A stretch of DNA of 64,000 bases from an uncultured bacterium (GTDB taxonomy: Bacteria > Krumholzibacteriota > Krumholzibacteriia > LZORAL124-64-63): the NCBI GenBank assembly GCA_937864225.1, contig CALMJK010000016.1, forward strand, positions 160,030 through 224,029, read 5' to 3'. A program made the position numbers and the translations under genes. The notes under the pieces are model-generated. The model saw only the letters and a list, made by a program, of their open reading frames with translations. It had not been told where the DNA came from and ran no database searches. Positions 18,171-30,462 of this stretch are shown here, in pieces. Every line of letters starts with the position of its first letter. Position 1 is the first letter of the stretch.

Positions 18171-18926
18171 ATGCCGACAACCCGACCCGACCCCCCGCGA
18201 ACCACGCCCGGCGCCCGCCGGGGCCGACCGCGGTTCCGCCGCCATGAGAAGCAAGCGACAGTCGCGCAGACAGTTCCCCGCGTGCAATTGCCGCTGCGCA
18301 AAGAGATCGAATGGGATCGCAAGGGGATCCACCTCACTTCGACGCTCCTGGCTTTTTGGACGTATTTTCTCGATGAACCGTTGGCCACGGCTGGCCTGGC
18401 CCTTGCAACAATCTTTGTGATCGCCGTGGACTTGGCGCGATTGGGCTCGCGGCGCTGGGCGCTGTGGGTCTACCGCAAATTCCCCTTGGTCTTTCGGCGG
18501 GACGAGCGGCACGCGCTGTCGGGAGCCTCGGTCATGATGATCGGGGTCACCCTCGCATCGGCCGCCTTCCCCGCCAAGCCGGCGACGGCGGGCATTTTGT
18601 GCCTGACGTGGGGGGACTCGGCGGCGGCGCTGGTGGGGCAGGCCTGGACCCACTGGGCTACGAAACGAAAGTTGCGCCGGGCGGGCCAGGCGAGGGGCCA
18701 CGTGGTCATGAAGAGGGGTCGCAAGACCCTGGCCGGCACGTTGGGCTGCCTCGTCGTGTCCATGATGATGGTGCTCTTGGTCATGGGGCCGCAGCCCTGG
18801 CTGGCGCTCCTGGGCGGCCTAGCCGCCGCGCTCATGGAACGCTGGACCCATGGCCGCTGGGACAACCTGACGATGCCGGTGGGCACGGCGGCGGTCATCC
18901 AACTGGCCCTGGTCTGGATGAGGTGA
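18171..18926 (+). CDS. Dolichol kinase / CTP-dependent lipid kinase family integral membrane protein
   Basis: 251 residues from ATG 18171. The start is uncertain because no good Shine-Dalgarno is seen; the frame is open back to TTG 18114, and GTG 18282, just before the conserved region, is possible. Conserved features of the SEC59/DGK1/VTE5 group are the EIEWDRKGIHL motif at the start of the core, TWGDSAAALVGQ, and GRKTLAGTLG. Five or six hydrophobic helices follow. Eukaryotic members phosphorylate dolichol, diacylglycerol or phytol with CTP; the bacterial substrate is not known. The TPR gene follows 37 nt later. Confidence 0.75.
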   Translation: MPTTRPDPPRTTPGARRGRPRFRRHEKQATVAQTVPRVQLPLRKEIEWDRKGIHLTSTLLAFWTYFLDEPLATAGLALATIFVIAVDLARLGSRRWALWVYRKFPLVFRRDERHALSGASVMMIGVTLASAAFPAKPATAGILCLTWGDSAAALVGQAWTHWATKRKLRRAGQARGHVVMKRGRKTLAGTLGCLVVSMMMVLLVMGPQPWLALLGGLAAALMERWTHGRWDNLTMPVGTAAVIQLALVWMR

Positions 18927-18963
18927 GGCGCCTCCTCCCGGCCGGGCCGGGAGAACGAGGCCC

Positions 18964-19887
18964 ATGTTCCTGCGACAGCTCCTGCGCTTCCTGCCGGGCG
19001 GCCCGTACACGGAAGGGCTGCGGGCCTACGATGTCGGCGACTACGCAGCGGCCAGGCGCGCCTTCCGCGCCTACCTCGCCCTGCCCGAAGGTCGCTATCG
19101 CGATAAGGCGGCCTTTCACCTGTGCGAGTCCTGCATCCAGGCCGGCGAGCACGCCCTCGATGAAGGCCGGGCACAGGAGGCCGTCGACTTCCTGCGCGAG
19201 GCCCTGACGCTGCATCCCGAGTACGCCGACGTTCACAACAAGCTGGGAGAAGCCCTGCTGCAGTTGGGCAGCCGCGACGAGGCGTCCGCCAGTTTCCACG
19301 ACGCGCTCGCCCGCAATCCCCGCTTCTACCGCGCCCGGCTGAACCTGGCCCGCGCGCTCTTGGCGGGGGGCGATTCCGCGGCGGCCATCGACGCGTTGGT
19401 GGAAATGCAACGGGTCTGTCCGCCCTTGCTCAAGGGGCAGGCGGCGGAACTGGTGCGGCAATGCCGCGAGGGGGACGTCGCCCAGATGCAGGCCGCCATC
19501 GAGCAGTTCACCGGCGCGGCGCCGAGCGAATTGGACCTGCGCCGGGCCCAAGCGTTGGAAGCGATCCAGAGAGGCGACAACGGGCTGGCGGTGTCGATCC
19601 TGGCCGGGTTGTTGGAGTCGCACGGGCAGTACGCCGACTTGCATCACCTGCTGGGGCTCGCGTACGGGAACGCCGGGATGCTGGACGACGCCATCCTGGA
19701 ATTTCGCCGCGCGCTGGAGCTGAACCCGCGCCTGAACAAGGCGCGCATCAACCTGGGTGTCTCGCTGCTGGAAGCCGCGCGCTATACGGAGGCCGGCGCG
19801 GAACTCCGACTGGCCGAGGAGGCGGAGCCGTGCAACCCGCTGGTCTTGAACGCCCTCAGGGAACTGACGACCCTGACGGAGGCCTGA
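18964..19887 (+). CDS. Tetratricopeptide repeat protein
   Basis: 307 residues made almost wholly of TPR-like helix pairs. Clear units include AVDFLREALTLHPEYADVHN, then EASASFHDALARNPRFYRA, and near the C-terminus ADLHHLLGLAYGNAGMLDDA followed by EFRRALELNPRL. No signal peptide or membrane segment is evident, so it is probably cytoplasmic, a protein-binding scaffold. ATG 18964 is preceded by GAGG. The J-domain gene begins 2 nt after the stop, so the two products may act together. Partners are unknown. Confidence 0.75.
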   Translation: MFLRQLLRFLPGGPYTEGLRAYDVGDYAAARRAFRAYLALPEGRYRDKAAFHLCESCIQAGEHALDEGRAQEAVDFLREALTLHPEYADVHNKLGEALLQLGSRDEASASFHDALARNPRFYRARLNLARALLAGGDSAAAIDALVEMQRVCPPLLKGQAAELVRQCREGDVAQMQAAIEQFTGAAPSELDLRRAQALEAIQRGDNGLAVSILAGLLESHGQYADLHHLLGLAYGNAGMLDDAILEFRRALELNPRLNKARINLGVSLLEAARYTEAGAELRLAEEAEPCNPLVLNALRELTTLTEA

Positions 19888-19888
19888 C

Positions 19889-20629
19889 GTGGCGGAGCTG
19901 ACCTACTACGACATCCTGCAGGTGCACCCGAGCGCTTCCGAGGACGCGATCCGTGCGGCCTACTTCAGGCTTGCCAAGATCTATCACCCTGACCTGCGCC
20001 GGCAGGATCAGCGCCCCGAAGACACCGAGCGCTTCATCGAGATCAATCGCGCCTACACGGTCCTGTTGGATCCCGCGCGACGGCAGACCTACGACCTCGA
20101 CCTGCAAGATCGCGGCGCGCCGCGGCAAGCGGACGGCGCGGCGAACGCGGCGGCGATCGAAACCCCCGCCGACGACGGCGAGCCCAGGCCCGCGACCGCC
20201 GCCCCCCGCCCGTGGGCGGGCCAAGGCGAGGCGGGCCGCGCCTTCATCAAGGCCGAGCAACTGGTCGACGAGGGGCGCGTGAAGGACGCCGCGCGTCTTT
20301 TGCTGGCGCTGGTGCGCGTCGAACCGGACAACCCCGGCTACCTCTCGCTGGCCGGGTACGCGCTGGCCAAGGCGGGGGAAAATCTGCACAAGGCGCGCGA
20401 TTTCTGCCGGCGCTCCTTCGAAATGGAGCCGTACAACGCAACCTATTGCGCGCGGCTCGGATACGTGTACGTGGCCGCGGGCTTGCCCAAGCTCGCGGAA
20501 AAGATCTTCGCCGACGCGCTCAAGCTCGATCCGGCGCAGCCCTTGGCCCGACAGTACGCGGGGCGGGCCCAGGCGAGCGTGCCCAGCGGGGGCCTGATGA
20601 CCCAGCTCAAGGGCCTGCTGTCTCGTTGA
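19889..20629 (+). CDS. J-domain (DnaJ-like) protein with C-terminal TPR
   Basis: 246 residues from GTG 19889, with GGAGG at 7-nt spacing. Residues 1-70 are a J domain: YYDILQVHPSASEDAIRAAY, the invariant HPD in IYHPDLR, and EINRAYTVLLDPARRQTYD. A flexible Ala/Pro/Asp linker leads to TPR-like helices (about 120-240). No Gly/Phe region or zinc fingers, so it is a class C J protein. It should stimulate DnaK on clients chosen by the TPR part. Its position before secA, after a TPR protein, suggests but does not prove a role in handling export substrates. Confidence 0.8.
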   Translation: MAELTYYDILQVHPSASEDAIRAAYFRLAKIYHPDLRRQDQRPEDTERFIEINRAYTVLLDPARRQTYDLDLQDRGAPRQADGAANAAAIETPADDGEPRPATAAPRPWAGQGEAGRAFIKAEQLVDEGRVKDAARLLLALVRVEPDNPGYLSLAGYALAKAGENLHKARDFCRRSFEMEPYNATYCARLGYVYVAAGLPKLAEKIFADALKLDPAQPLARQYAGRAQASVPSGGLMTQLKGLLSR

Positions 20630-20654
20630 CAGCGCCGGTCGTCCGTCCTAGCTT
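20626..20654 (+). promoter_or_regulatory. Probable secA promoter
   Basis: Perfect TTGACA (20626-20631) overlaps the stop codon of the J-domain gene; after 17 bp comes TAGCTT (20649-20654), a 3 of 6 match. The leader before secA would be about 100 nt. Confidence 0.5.
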
Positions 20655-20759
20655 CAGCCCCGGAACCGGCCCGCTCGCGCGGCGGGCGGCGCGCTCGCTA
20701 CGGGTCTCGTCCCGGCCGGCCGGGAGGGACCCTTTTCTACGATCGGGAGGACGAAGCCG

Positions 20760-23825
<3,066 letters not shown>

Positions 23826-23836
23826 AGCGCCTCGAC

Positions 23837-23865
23837 TTGCGGCTCGCCGCGCCCTGTGCTAGGGT
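23837..23865 (+). promoter_or_regulatory. Possible topA promoter
   Basis: TTGCGG (23837-23842), 17 bp, TAGGGT (23860-23865), with TG three bases before the -10 as in extended -10 promoters. Each box matches only 3 of 6. It lies in the secA-topA gap about 70 nt before the start codon. Confidence 0.35.
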
Positions 23866-23934
23866 GCCCGACCGTTGCGCCTAACGGAAGGGGCCGGCGC
23901 GCCACGCGGCGTGCGGGCGCCGGAAACAGGTGTC

Positions 23935-26151
23935 ATGACGAAGACGCTGCTGATCGTCGAGAGCCCGGCCAAGGCCAAGACGATCCAGAAGTACCTCGGA
24001 CGCGGCTATACCGTGAAGGCCTCCGTGGGCCACGTCATCGATCTGCCGAAGACCAAGCTGGGCGTGGACGTCGAGCACGACTTCCGTCCCGACTACACGG
24101 TGATCCGGGGCAAGAACAAGGTCCTGAAGGAACTCCTCGACGCCGCCAAGAAGAGCGAACTCGTGCTGCTGGCCACGGACCTCGACCGCGAGGGGGAGGC
24201 CATCGCCTGGCACATCGCCAACCATCTGGAGCGCGCCGCCAAGCCGATCCGCCGCATCATATTCAACGAGATCACGCAGGCGGCGATCGCGCGCGCGGTC
24301 GCGCAGCCCGGCGAGATCGACGAACGCAAGGTGAACGCCCAACAGGCGCGCCGCATCCTGGACCGCCTGGTCGGCTATCAGGTCTCGCCCGAGCTCTGGA
24401 AACTCTTCTACAAGGGGCTCTCCGCCGGGCGGGTGCAGACGGTCGCGCTGCGGCTGATCTGCGAGCGCGAGGCGCAGATCGAGGCGTTCCGCGCGCAGGA
24501 GTACTGGACCGTGCACGCCCTGTTCGCGGCCCAGGGCCCCGAGGGGCCCCAGGAGTTCGCGACCGACCTGATCTCGGTCGACGGGGCGCGCGCGCAGCTG
24601 GCGGACGAGGCGGCCGCGCAGGATGTGCTGGCGCGCGTGCGCGCGGCGGACAAGGACTTCCGGATCGCGCAGGTTGAGCGCCGCGAGCGCAAGCGGACGC
24701 CGCGCGCGCCGTTCATCACGAGCACCCTGCAGCAGGAGGCGGCCGCGCGCTGCGGCTTCTCGGCCAAGAAGACCATGGCGGTCGCGCAGGCTCTCTACGA
24801 GGGGCTCGATCTGGGCGAGGAAGGGCCGGTCGGGCTCATCACCTACATGCGGACCGATTCCGTGCGCGTGTCGGAGGAAGCATTGCGGCAGGTCCGGGAG
24901 CTGATCGGCGCCCGCTTCGGACCCGATTTCGTCGCGCCCCAGCCGCGCGTCTATCGCAGTCCCGCCAAGGCGCAAGACGCGCACGAAGCCATTCGGCCCA
25001 CCTCCTTCGAACGCACGCCCGAAAGCGTGCGCGACCTGCTGCCGCGCGACCATTTCCGCCTGTACGAGCTGATCTGGCAGCGGGCCGTGGCGAGCCAGAT
25101 GCCGGACGCGCGCCTGGACCAGACGTCGATCACCGTCGCCGGCGGCGGACTGCAGTTCCGCGCGACGGGCTCCATCGTCACCTTCCCCGGCTTTCTGCGG
25201 GTCTATCCGGACGCCGAGGCGGACGCCGAGCGCTTGCTGCCCGCGGTCGCCGAGGGCGCGGCCACGGAATTGGCGGCGCCGCCCGAGGGCAAGCAGCACT
25301 TCACCCAGCCGCCGGCCCGCTTTCGCGACGCTTCCCTGGTGCGCGAGCTGGAGACGAGCGGCATCGGCCGCCCCAGCACGTACGCGGCCATCATCTCCAC
25401 GCTGATCGATCGCGGCTACGTCGAGCGTGAGAGCCGCCAGTTCGTGCCCACGCGCCTGGGCCGCGAGGTGTGGCAGGTGCTGGGCGGGGCGCTGCCGCAC
25501 CTGTTCGCCGTGGAGTTCACGGCCACGATGGAGGACGAGCTCGACCGCATCGAGGGCGGCGAGCTGCCGTGGCAAGAGGTCGTGCGCGACTTCTACGCGC
25601 CCTTCCGCGCCGAACTCGACGAAATGGAGCGGCGGCGCGACGACCTGCGGCGCGAGATCAACGTCCCGACCGATCTCGATTGCCCGAAATGCGGCCAGGC
25701 GAAGCTCGTGGAGCGGTGGGGCAGCAACGGCAAGTTCCTGGCCTGTCCCCGCTATCCCGAGTGCCGCCACGCGCAGCCGCTGCCCGACGAGATCCACGCC
25801 CTCGACGAGCCTTGCCCCGCATGCGGGCAACCGCTGCAGATTCGCGCCGGACGCTTCGGGCGCTTCATCGCCTGCACCGGCTACCCGGATTGCAAGCACA
25901 CGCGACCGCTGCCGCTGGGCGTGGCCTGCCCCAAGTGCGGCAAGGACCTCGCGGAGCGGCGCAGCAAGCGGGGCCGCACCTTCTTCGGCTGCACCGGCTA
26001 CCCGCAATGCGACTTCGTGTCCTGGAATCGGCCCGTGAACCGCCCCTGTGAGAATCCCGGCTGCGGCAGCCCCTACCTGGTCGAGAGATTCAGCCAGGCC
26101 AAGGGGCGCCACCTGGTGTGCCCGCAGTGCAAGACGGAAGCGCTGGATTGA
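23935..26151 (+). CDS. topA: DNA topoisomerase I
   Basis: 738 residues. Type IA topoisomerase that relaxes negative supercoils. The Toprim domain starts [18 protein letters not shown] and includes [14 protein letters not shown]; the catalytic Tyr is residue 304 in [10 protein letters not shown]. Four zinc-ribbon-like C-terminal units follow from about residue 582, each with CxxC-type pairs, three of them with a GxFxxCxxYP core. ATG 23935 follows an AGG; upstream in-frame codons add 20 poorly conserved residues. It begins the cluster topA-trmFO-xerC-hslV-hslU. The stop overlaps the presumed trmFO start. Confidence 0.96.
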   Translation: MTKTLLIVESPAKAKTIQKYLGRGYTVKASVGHVIDLPKTKLGVDVEHDFRPDYTVIRGKNKVLKELLDAAKKSELVLLATDLDREGEAIAWHIANHLERAAKPIRRIIFNEITQAAIARAVAQPGEIDERKVNAQQARRILDRLVGYQVSPELWKLFYKGLSAGRVQTVALRLICEREAQIEAFRAQEYWTVHALFAAQGPEGPQEFATDLISVDGARAQLADEAAAQDVLARVRAADKDFRIAQVERRERKRTPRAPFITSTLQQEAAARCGFSAKKTMAVAQALYEGLDLGEEGPVGLITYMRTDSVRVSEEALRQVRELIGARFGPDFVAPQPRVYRSPAKAQDAHEAIRPTSFERTPESVRDLLPRDHFRLYELIWQRAVASQMPDARLDQTSITVAGGGLQFRATGSIVTFPGFLRVYPDAEADAERLLPAVAEGAATELAAPPEGKQHFTQPPARFRDASLVRELETSGIGRPSTYAAIISTLIDRGYVERESRQFVPTRLGREVWQVLGGALPHLFAVEFTATMEDELDRIEGGELPWQEVVRDFYAPFRAELDEMERRRDDLRREINVPTDLDCPKCGQAKLVERWGSNGKFLACPRYPECRHAQPLPDEIHALDEPCPACGQPLQIRAGRFGRFIACTGYPDCKHTRPLPLGVACPKCGKDLAERRSKRGRTFFGCTGYPQCDFVSWNRPVNRPCENPGCGSPYLVERFSQAKGRHLVCPQCKTEALD

Positions 26152-27518
26152 CGACGGTGCCGGCTCGCCGCGCGGCCGTTCAGGTCGTGGGCGGCGGTCT
26201 GGCGGGCTGCGAGGCCGCCCTGCAGCTGGCGCGGTTTGGCCTGCCCGTCGTCTTGCACGAGATGCGGCCGGGCCGCACCACCCCGGCCCACCGCACCGGC
26301 GACCTGGCCGAGATCGTCTGCAGCAACAGCCTCAAGAGCCGCGAACTGGCCACCGCGTCCGGCCTGCTGAAGGCGGAGTTGGACCGCCTGGGCTGCCGAC
26401 TGCTGGCGGCGGCGCGGGACGCCTCGGTCCCAGCGGGGGCCGCGCTCGCCGTCGATCCCGGGCTGTTCAGCCGGGCGGTGGCGGCGCGCGTCGCGGCCGA
26501 GCCCCTCATCACGGTCGCGCGCGATGAGGTGACCGCGCTGCCCGCCGACGACGGGACCACGTGGCTGTTGGCGAGCGGCCCGCTCACCTCGCCCGGCCTC
26601 GTGGCCCGGCTCGAGGAACTGAGCGGCGCGGCGGGTCTGCATTTCTTCGACGCGATCGCGCCCACGGTGACGCTCGACTCCCTCGATCTGACGCGGCTCT
26701 ACCGCGCGGCGCGCTACGGCAAGGGCGAGGCCGACTACCTCAACTGCCCGCTCGACCGGCCGCAATACGAGGCGCTGCGCGAGGCCCTGGTGACGGCCGA
26801 GTGTGTCCCGACGCGCGACTTCGATCGCGCCGAGCTGTTCGCCGGCTGCTTGCCGGTGGAGGAGATCGCCCGCTCGGGGCCGCAGTCCTTGGCGTTCGGT
26901 CCGCTGCGTCCGGTGGGGCTGATCGATCCGCGGGACGGCCGCCGCCCGCACGCGGTCGTGCAATTGCGCCAGGAGAACCGCGCGGGCACGCTCTTCGGCC
27001 TGGTCGGCTTTCAGACCCGTCTCAAGCACGGCGAGCAGCAGCGGGTGCTGCGCCTGCTGCCAGGCCTGGAGCGCGCCGAGTTCGCGCGCTTCGGCCAGTG
27101 CCATCGCAACTTCTACCTCGACACGCCGCGCGTGCTGGACCGCGATTTCGCGCTGCGCGGCCACGGCCACGTGCGCTGCGCGGGTCAGATCACCGGCGTG
27201 GAGGGCTACGTGGAGTCGATCGCCTCGGGACTCGTGTCCGCCTGGCTGCTGGCCGGCCAGAGCCTCGGCGTGGAACTGCCGGACTGGCCGGCGCAGACCA
27301 TGATCGGGTCGTTGCTGGGCGGTTTCCTGTTCGACACGACGAGTCCGCGGCTGGTCCCCATGAACGCGAATTTCGGCCTGCTGCCGCCGTTGCCGCAGGC
27401 CGTGCGGGGCCGCCGCGAGCGCAACCTCGCGCAGGCGCAGCGTTCGCTGGCGGCGCTCGACGCCTATCTGGCCGGGCCGGGCCCGCGCCGCCTGCTTGCC
27501 GCCGCGCGCGGCGGGTGA
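26148..27518 (+). CDS. trmFO: Folate-dependent tRNA (uracil-54-C5) methyltransferase TrmFO
   Basis: 456 residues. A FAD-binding start (QVVGGGLAGCEAALQLARFG) is followed by the family signatures HEMRPGRTTPAHRTG, EIVCSNSLKS and GLVGFQTRLKHGEQ. The enzyme methylates U54 of the tRNA T loop using methylenetetrahydrofolate and FADH2. Start TTG 26148 overlaps the topA stop (TTGA) with GGAAG at good spacing; GTG 26157 is the alternative. The gene order here matches the Bacillus topA-trmFO-codV cluster. Confidence 0.93.
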   Translation: MTTVPARRAAVQVVGGGLAGCEAALQLARFGLPVVLHEMRPGRTTPAHRTGDLAEIVCSNSLKSRELATASGLLKAELDRLGCRLLAAARDASVPAGAALAVDPGLFSRAVAARVAAEPLITVARDEVTALPADDGTTWLLASGPLTSPGLVARLEELSGAAGLHFFDAIAPTVTLDSLDLTRLYRAARYGKGEADYLNCPLDRPQYEALREALVTAECVPTRDFDRAELFAGCLPVEEIARSGPQSLAFGPLRPVGLIDPRDGRRPHAVVQLRQENRAGTLFGLVGFQTRLKHGEQQRVLRLLPGLERAEFARFGQCHRNFYLDTPRVLDRDFALRGHGHVRCAGQITGVEGYVESIASGLVSAWLLAGQSLGVELPDWPAQTMIGSLLGGFLFDTTSPRLVPMNANFGLLPPLPQAVRGRRERNLAQAQRSLAALDAYLAGPGPRRLLAAARGG

Positions 27519-27524
27519 TACATT
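27496..27524 (+). promoter_or_regulatory. Possible promoter of xerC-hslVU
   Basis: TTGCCG (27496-27501), 17 bp, TACATT (27519-27524). Each box matches 4 of 6. It overlaps the end of trmFO and predicts a short leader of under 20 nt. Confidence 0.45.
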
Positions 27525-27546
27525 CGCCGGCCCGGCGGGAGGCGGC

Positions 27547-28497
27547 ATGGAAGCGGATGTCCTGCGGGCTTTTCAGACCCATTTGCGCGTCGAAATGGGC
27601 GCCAGCCCGCGCACGGTCGAAGCGTACGGACGCGACGTCGCGGCCTTCCTCGCGCGCGCCCGTGCCGACGGGGTCCTGCGCGACGGGGGCGATGCCCGTT
27701 GGCGCGCCTTCGCCCAAGCGCGCACGCTGGTGCGCGATCATCTGGCGGACCTGCGCCAGGCCGGCCGGAGCCGGGCCACTGTGGCCAGGCAGTTGGCGGC
27801 GATCCGCGCGTTCTACCGCTGGCTGCGCCTGACCGCGCGCCTGGACGCGACGCCGGACACGCTGGCGCGCGGGTCCGGCGGGCGTTCGCGCCGGCTGCCC
27901 AGGGATCTGACGGTGGCGCAGTTGGAAGCGCTGCTCGATCTACCGGCGCCCGACACGGCGCGGGGACGCCGGGATCGGGCCCTGCTGGAACTGCTGTACG
28001 GCCTGGGGCTGCGGCTGGCCGAGGTGGTCGCGCTCGATCTGCGGGACCTCGACTTCACGGGCGAGCGGGTGCGCGTGCTCGGCAAGGGCCGCAAGGAGCG
28101 GCTGCTGCCGCTGATCGGCCTGCCGGCCGAGGCGCTGGCGGGATATCTGGAGGCGCGGCTGGGCCCCGTGGCTTGGCTGGCGGCGCGCGAGGGGGCCCTG
28201 TCCGCCGCGGAGGCGCGCCAGCCGGTGTTCATGGGGCGCCCCGGCCGGCGGATCGGACGCCGCACGGTGCAGGCCATCGTGGCGCGCCACGCGCGGGCGC
28301 TGGGCGAGGCCACGGGGATTTCGCCCCACGTGCTGCGGCATTCCTTCGCCACGCACCTGCTCGACGGCGGCGTGGGCATTCGCGTCGTGCAGGAATTGCT
28401 CGGGCACGCGCACCTGTCCACGACGCAGGTCTACACTCACCTGAGCCGGGAGCGCCTGCGCGAGGCGTTCCAAAAGGCGCACCCGCGGGCGCGCTGA
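27547..28497 (+). CDS. xerC: Tyrosine recombinase XerC
   Basis: 316 residues. An N-terminal SAM-like core-binding domain (1-110) precedes the catalytic domain. The catalytic set is complete: Arg in YGLGLRLAEV, Lys in GKGRKERLLP, His-x-x-Arg in HVLRHSFATH, His in LLGHAHLS and nucleophile Tyr in TTQVYTHL. It should act with XerD at dif to resolve chromosome dimers. The assignment as XerC rather than XerD rests on its position next to hslV, as with codV in Bacillus. ATG 27547 follows GGGAGG closely. Confidence 0.88.
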   Translation: MEADVLRAFQTHLRVEMGASPRTVEAYGRDVAAFLARARADGVLRDGGDARWRAFAQARTLVRDHLADLRQAGRSRATVARQLAAIRAFYRWLRLTARLDATPDTLARGSGGRSRRLPRDLTVAQLEALLDLPAPDTARGRRDRALLELLYGLGLRLAEVVALDLRDLDFTGERVRVLGKGRKERLLPLIGLPAEALAGYLEARLGPVAWLAAREGALSAAEARQPVFMGRPGRRIGRRTVQAIVARHARALGEATGISPHVLRHSFATHLLDGGVGIRVVQELLGHAHLSTTQVYTHLSRERLREAFQKAHPRAR

Positions 28498-28523
28498 CAA
28501 CGGCGCGAACGCCGGAGGGATCG

Positions 28524-29096
28524 ATGAGGCTGCGGGCGACGACCGTGGTGGCGGTGAGGCGAGCGGACAGCTGGGCCATCGGCAGCGACGGGCAGGTGAC
28601 GCTGGGCGAGATGGCCGTCAAGCACGGCGCCGTCAAGGTGCGGCCGCTCGCGGGCGGCCAGGTCCTGGCGGGTTTCGCGGGCGGAGTGGCCGACGCGCTC
28701 AGCCTCTTCGAAAAATTCGAGGGGCATCTCGAGCGCTACCAGGGCCATTTGCGCCGCGCCGCGATCGAGCTGGCCCGCGAGTGGCGTCGCGACCGGGTGC
28801 TGCGGCGTCTGGACGCGCTGCTGTTGGTGGTGGGACCCGATGCGTTGCTGACCGTCTCCGGGGCGGGCGACGTGATCGAAGCCGACGGCGAAGCGGCCGC
28901 GATCGGCAGCGGCGGGGGCTACGCGCTGGCCGCGGCGCGCGCCCTCTGCGCGCGCACCGCGCTGACCGCCGCGGAAATCTGCCGCGACGCCCTGCACCTG
29001 GCGGGCGAGCTTTGCATCTACAGCAACGACCACATCACCGTCCTGACGGGCGGCGCGAAGGAAGCCAATGACGGCGGAGAATCCCTTCCCGCGTGA
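28524..29096 (+). CDS. hslV: ATP-dependent protease peptidase subunit HslV
   Basis: 190 residues. N-terminal threonine peptidase: the catalytic Thr follows a five-residue leader (MRLRA-TTVVAVRR), so N-terminal processing is needed, as in Bacillus ClpQ. Other conserved parts are SDGQVTLGEMAVKH, VLAGFAGGVADALSLFEKFE, AIGSGGGYALAAARAL and ICIYSNDHI. It forms the double-ring proteolytic core capped by HslU. ATG 28524 follows GGAGGG; the 3' end overlaps hslU by 29 nt, giving coupled synthesis of the two subunits. Confidence 0.95.
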   Translation: MRLRATTVVAVRRADSWAIGSDGQVTLGEMAVKHGAVKVRPLAGGQVLAGFAGGVADALSLFEKFEGHLERYQGHLRRAAIELAREWRRDRVLRRLDALLLVVGPDALLTVSGAGDVIEADGEAAAIGSGGGYALAAARALCARTALTAAEICRDALHLAGELCIYSNDHITVLTGGAKEANDGGESLPA

Positions 29097-30423
29097 AGGC
29101 CTGGACTGGACGTGCCGGGCGATCGTGGCCCAACTCGATCGCTGGGTCATCGGCCAGGATCCCGCCAAGCGCGCCGTGGCCATCGCGCTGCGCAATCGCT
29201 GGCGCCGGCTGCGCCTGGATCCGGCGCTGCGCGCCGAGGTGGTGCCCAACAACATCCTGATGATCGGCCCGACGGGCGTCGGCAAGACCGAGATCGCGCG
29301 CCGGCTGGCCACCCTGGCCGGCCTGCCCTTCGTGAAGGTCGAGGCCACGAAATTCACGGAGAAGGGTTACGTGGGGCGCGACGTCGATTCGATGGTGCGC
29401 GACCTGGTCGACGACGCGGTGGCGCTGCTGCGCCGCGCGCGGCAGGAGCAGCTGCAAGCCGAGATCGACGCCGCCGTCGAGGAGCAGCTGATCGACCTGC
29501 TGTTCCCGCCGCTGGCCGGAAGCGACCCGGAGCGCGCGCAGCGCTGGGAGCGCAGCCGCGAGAAGATCCGCGCGCAGCTGCGCGAGGGGGTCTTCGACGA
29601 GCGCGAAGTCACGATCGCGACCGAGACGCAAGCGCTGGCCCTGGGCAACGTCATGGGTGCCGGGGAGGAGCTGGAGGCGACGCTGGGGGAGGCTCTGCGC
29701 CAGATGATGCCGCGCCGCCGGCGCGAACTGACCCTGCCGGTGGCGCAGGCGCGCCGCGTCCTGCGCGAACAGGAGCTCGACCGGCGCGTGGATCACGAGC
29801 GCCTGGGCCGCGAGGGCGTGGAGTTGGCCGAGCAGGGCGGCATCATCTTTCTGGACGAGATCGACAAGATCGCGACGCGGGGCGAGCGGGGCGGCGGCCC
29901 CGACGTCAGCCGGGAAGGCGTGCAGCGCGACCTGCTGCCCGTGGTGGAGGGCAGCAGCGTCAACACGCGCTACGGACCGGTGCGCACGGACCACGTGCTG
30001 TTCATCGCCGCGGGCGCCTTCCACATGAGCAAGCCGAGCGATCTGATTCCCGAGCTGCAGGGTCGGTTCCCGGTGCGCGTCGAACTGGAAAGCCTCGGCG
30101 AGGCCGATTTCGTGCGCATCCTGGGCGAGACCGATGCCTCGCTCATCAAGCAGTACGCGTCGCTGCTGGCCGTGGACGGCTGCGCGCTGGAATTCAGCGC
30201 GGACGCGGTCGCGGAAGTGGCCGGCGCCGCCGCCGAATTGAACCGGCGGCTCGAGAACATCGGCGCCCGCCGGCTGCAGACGGTCATGGCCCAGGTGCTC
30301 GACGAACTGCTGTTCACGGCGCCCGAAGGCGCGGCGGGAACCTTCGTCGTGGACCGCGGGTACGTGCAAGAACGATTGGGCGACATCATGCGCGACGAAG
30401 ATCTCAGCCGTTACATCCTGTAG
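29068..30423 (+). CDS. hslU: ATP-dependent protease ATPase subunit HslU
   Basis: 451 residues, typical length. AAA+ unfoldase that feeds proteins to HslV. Walker A IGPTGVGKTEIARRL near residue 70, the pore motif GYVG, intermediate domain about 110-250, Walker B IIFLDEIDKIA, and sensor region ending LEDI-like with LSRYIL at the C-terminus as required for docking to HslV. ATG 29068 lies inside hslV, after GAAGGAAG. Confidence 0.95.
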   Translation: MTAENPFPREGLDWTCRAIVAQLDRWVIGQDPAKRAVAIALRNRWRRLRLDPALRAEVVPNNILMIGPTGVGKTEIARRLATLAGLPFVKVEATKFTEKGYVGRDVDSMVRDLVDDAVALLRRARQEQLQAEIDAAVEEQLIDLLFPPLAGSDPERAQRWERSREKIRAQLREGVFDEREVTIATETQALALGNVMGAGEELEATLGEALRQMMPRRRRELTLPVAQARRVLREQELDRRVDHERLGREGVELAEQGGIIFLDEIDKIATRGERGGGPDVSREGVQRDLLPVVEGSSVNTRYGPVRTDHVLFIAAGAFHMSKPSDLIPELQGRFPVRVELESLGEADFVRILGETDASLIKQYASLLAVDGCALEFSADAVAEVAGAAAELNRRLENIGARRLQTVMAQVLDELLFTAPEGAAGTFVVDRGYVQERLGDIMRDEDLSRYIL

Positions 30424-30462
30424 CGGCGGCGTGTCGCGCGCAGCGTTCCCTGAGGAGGGGGC

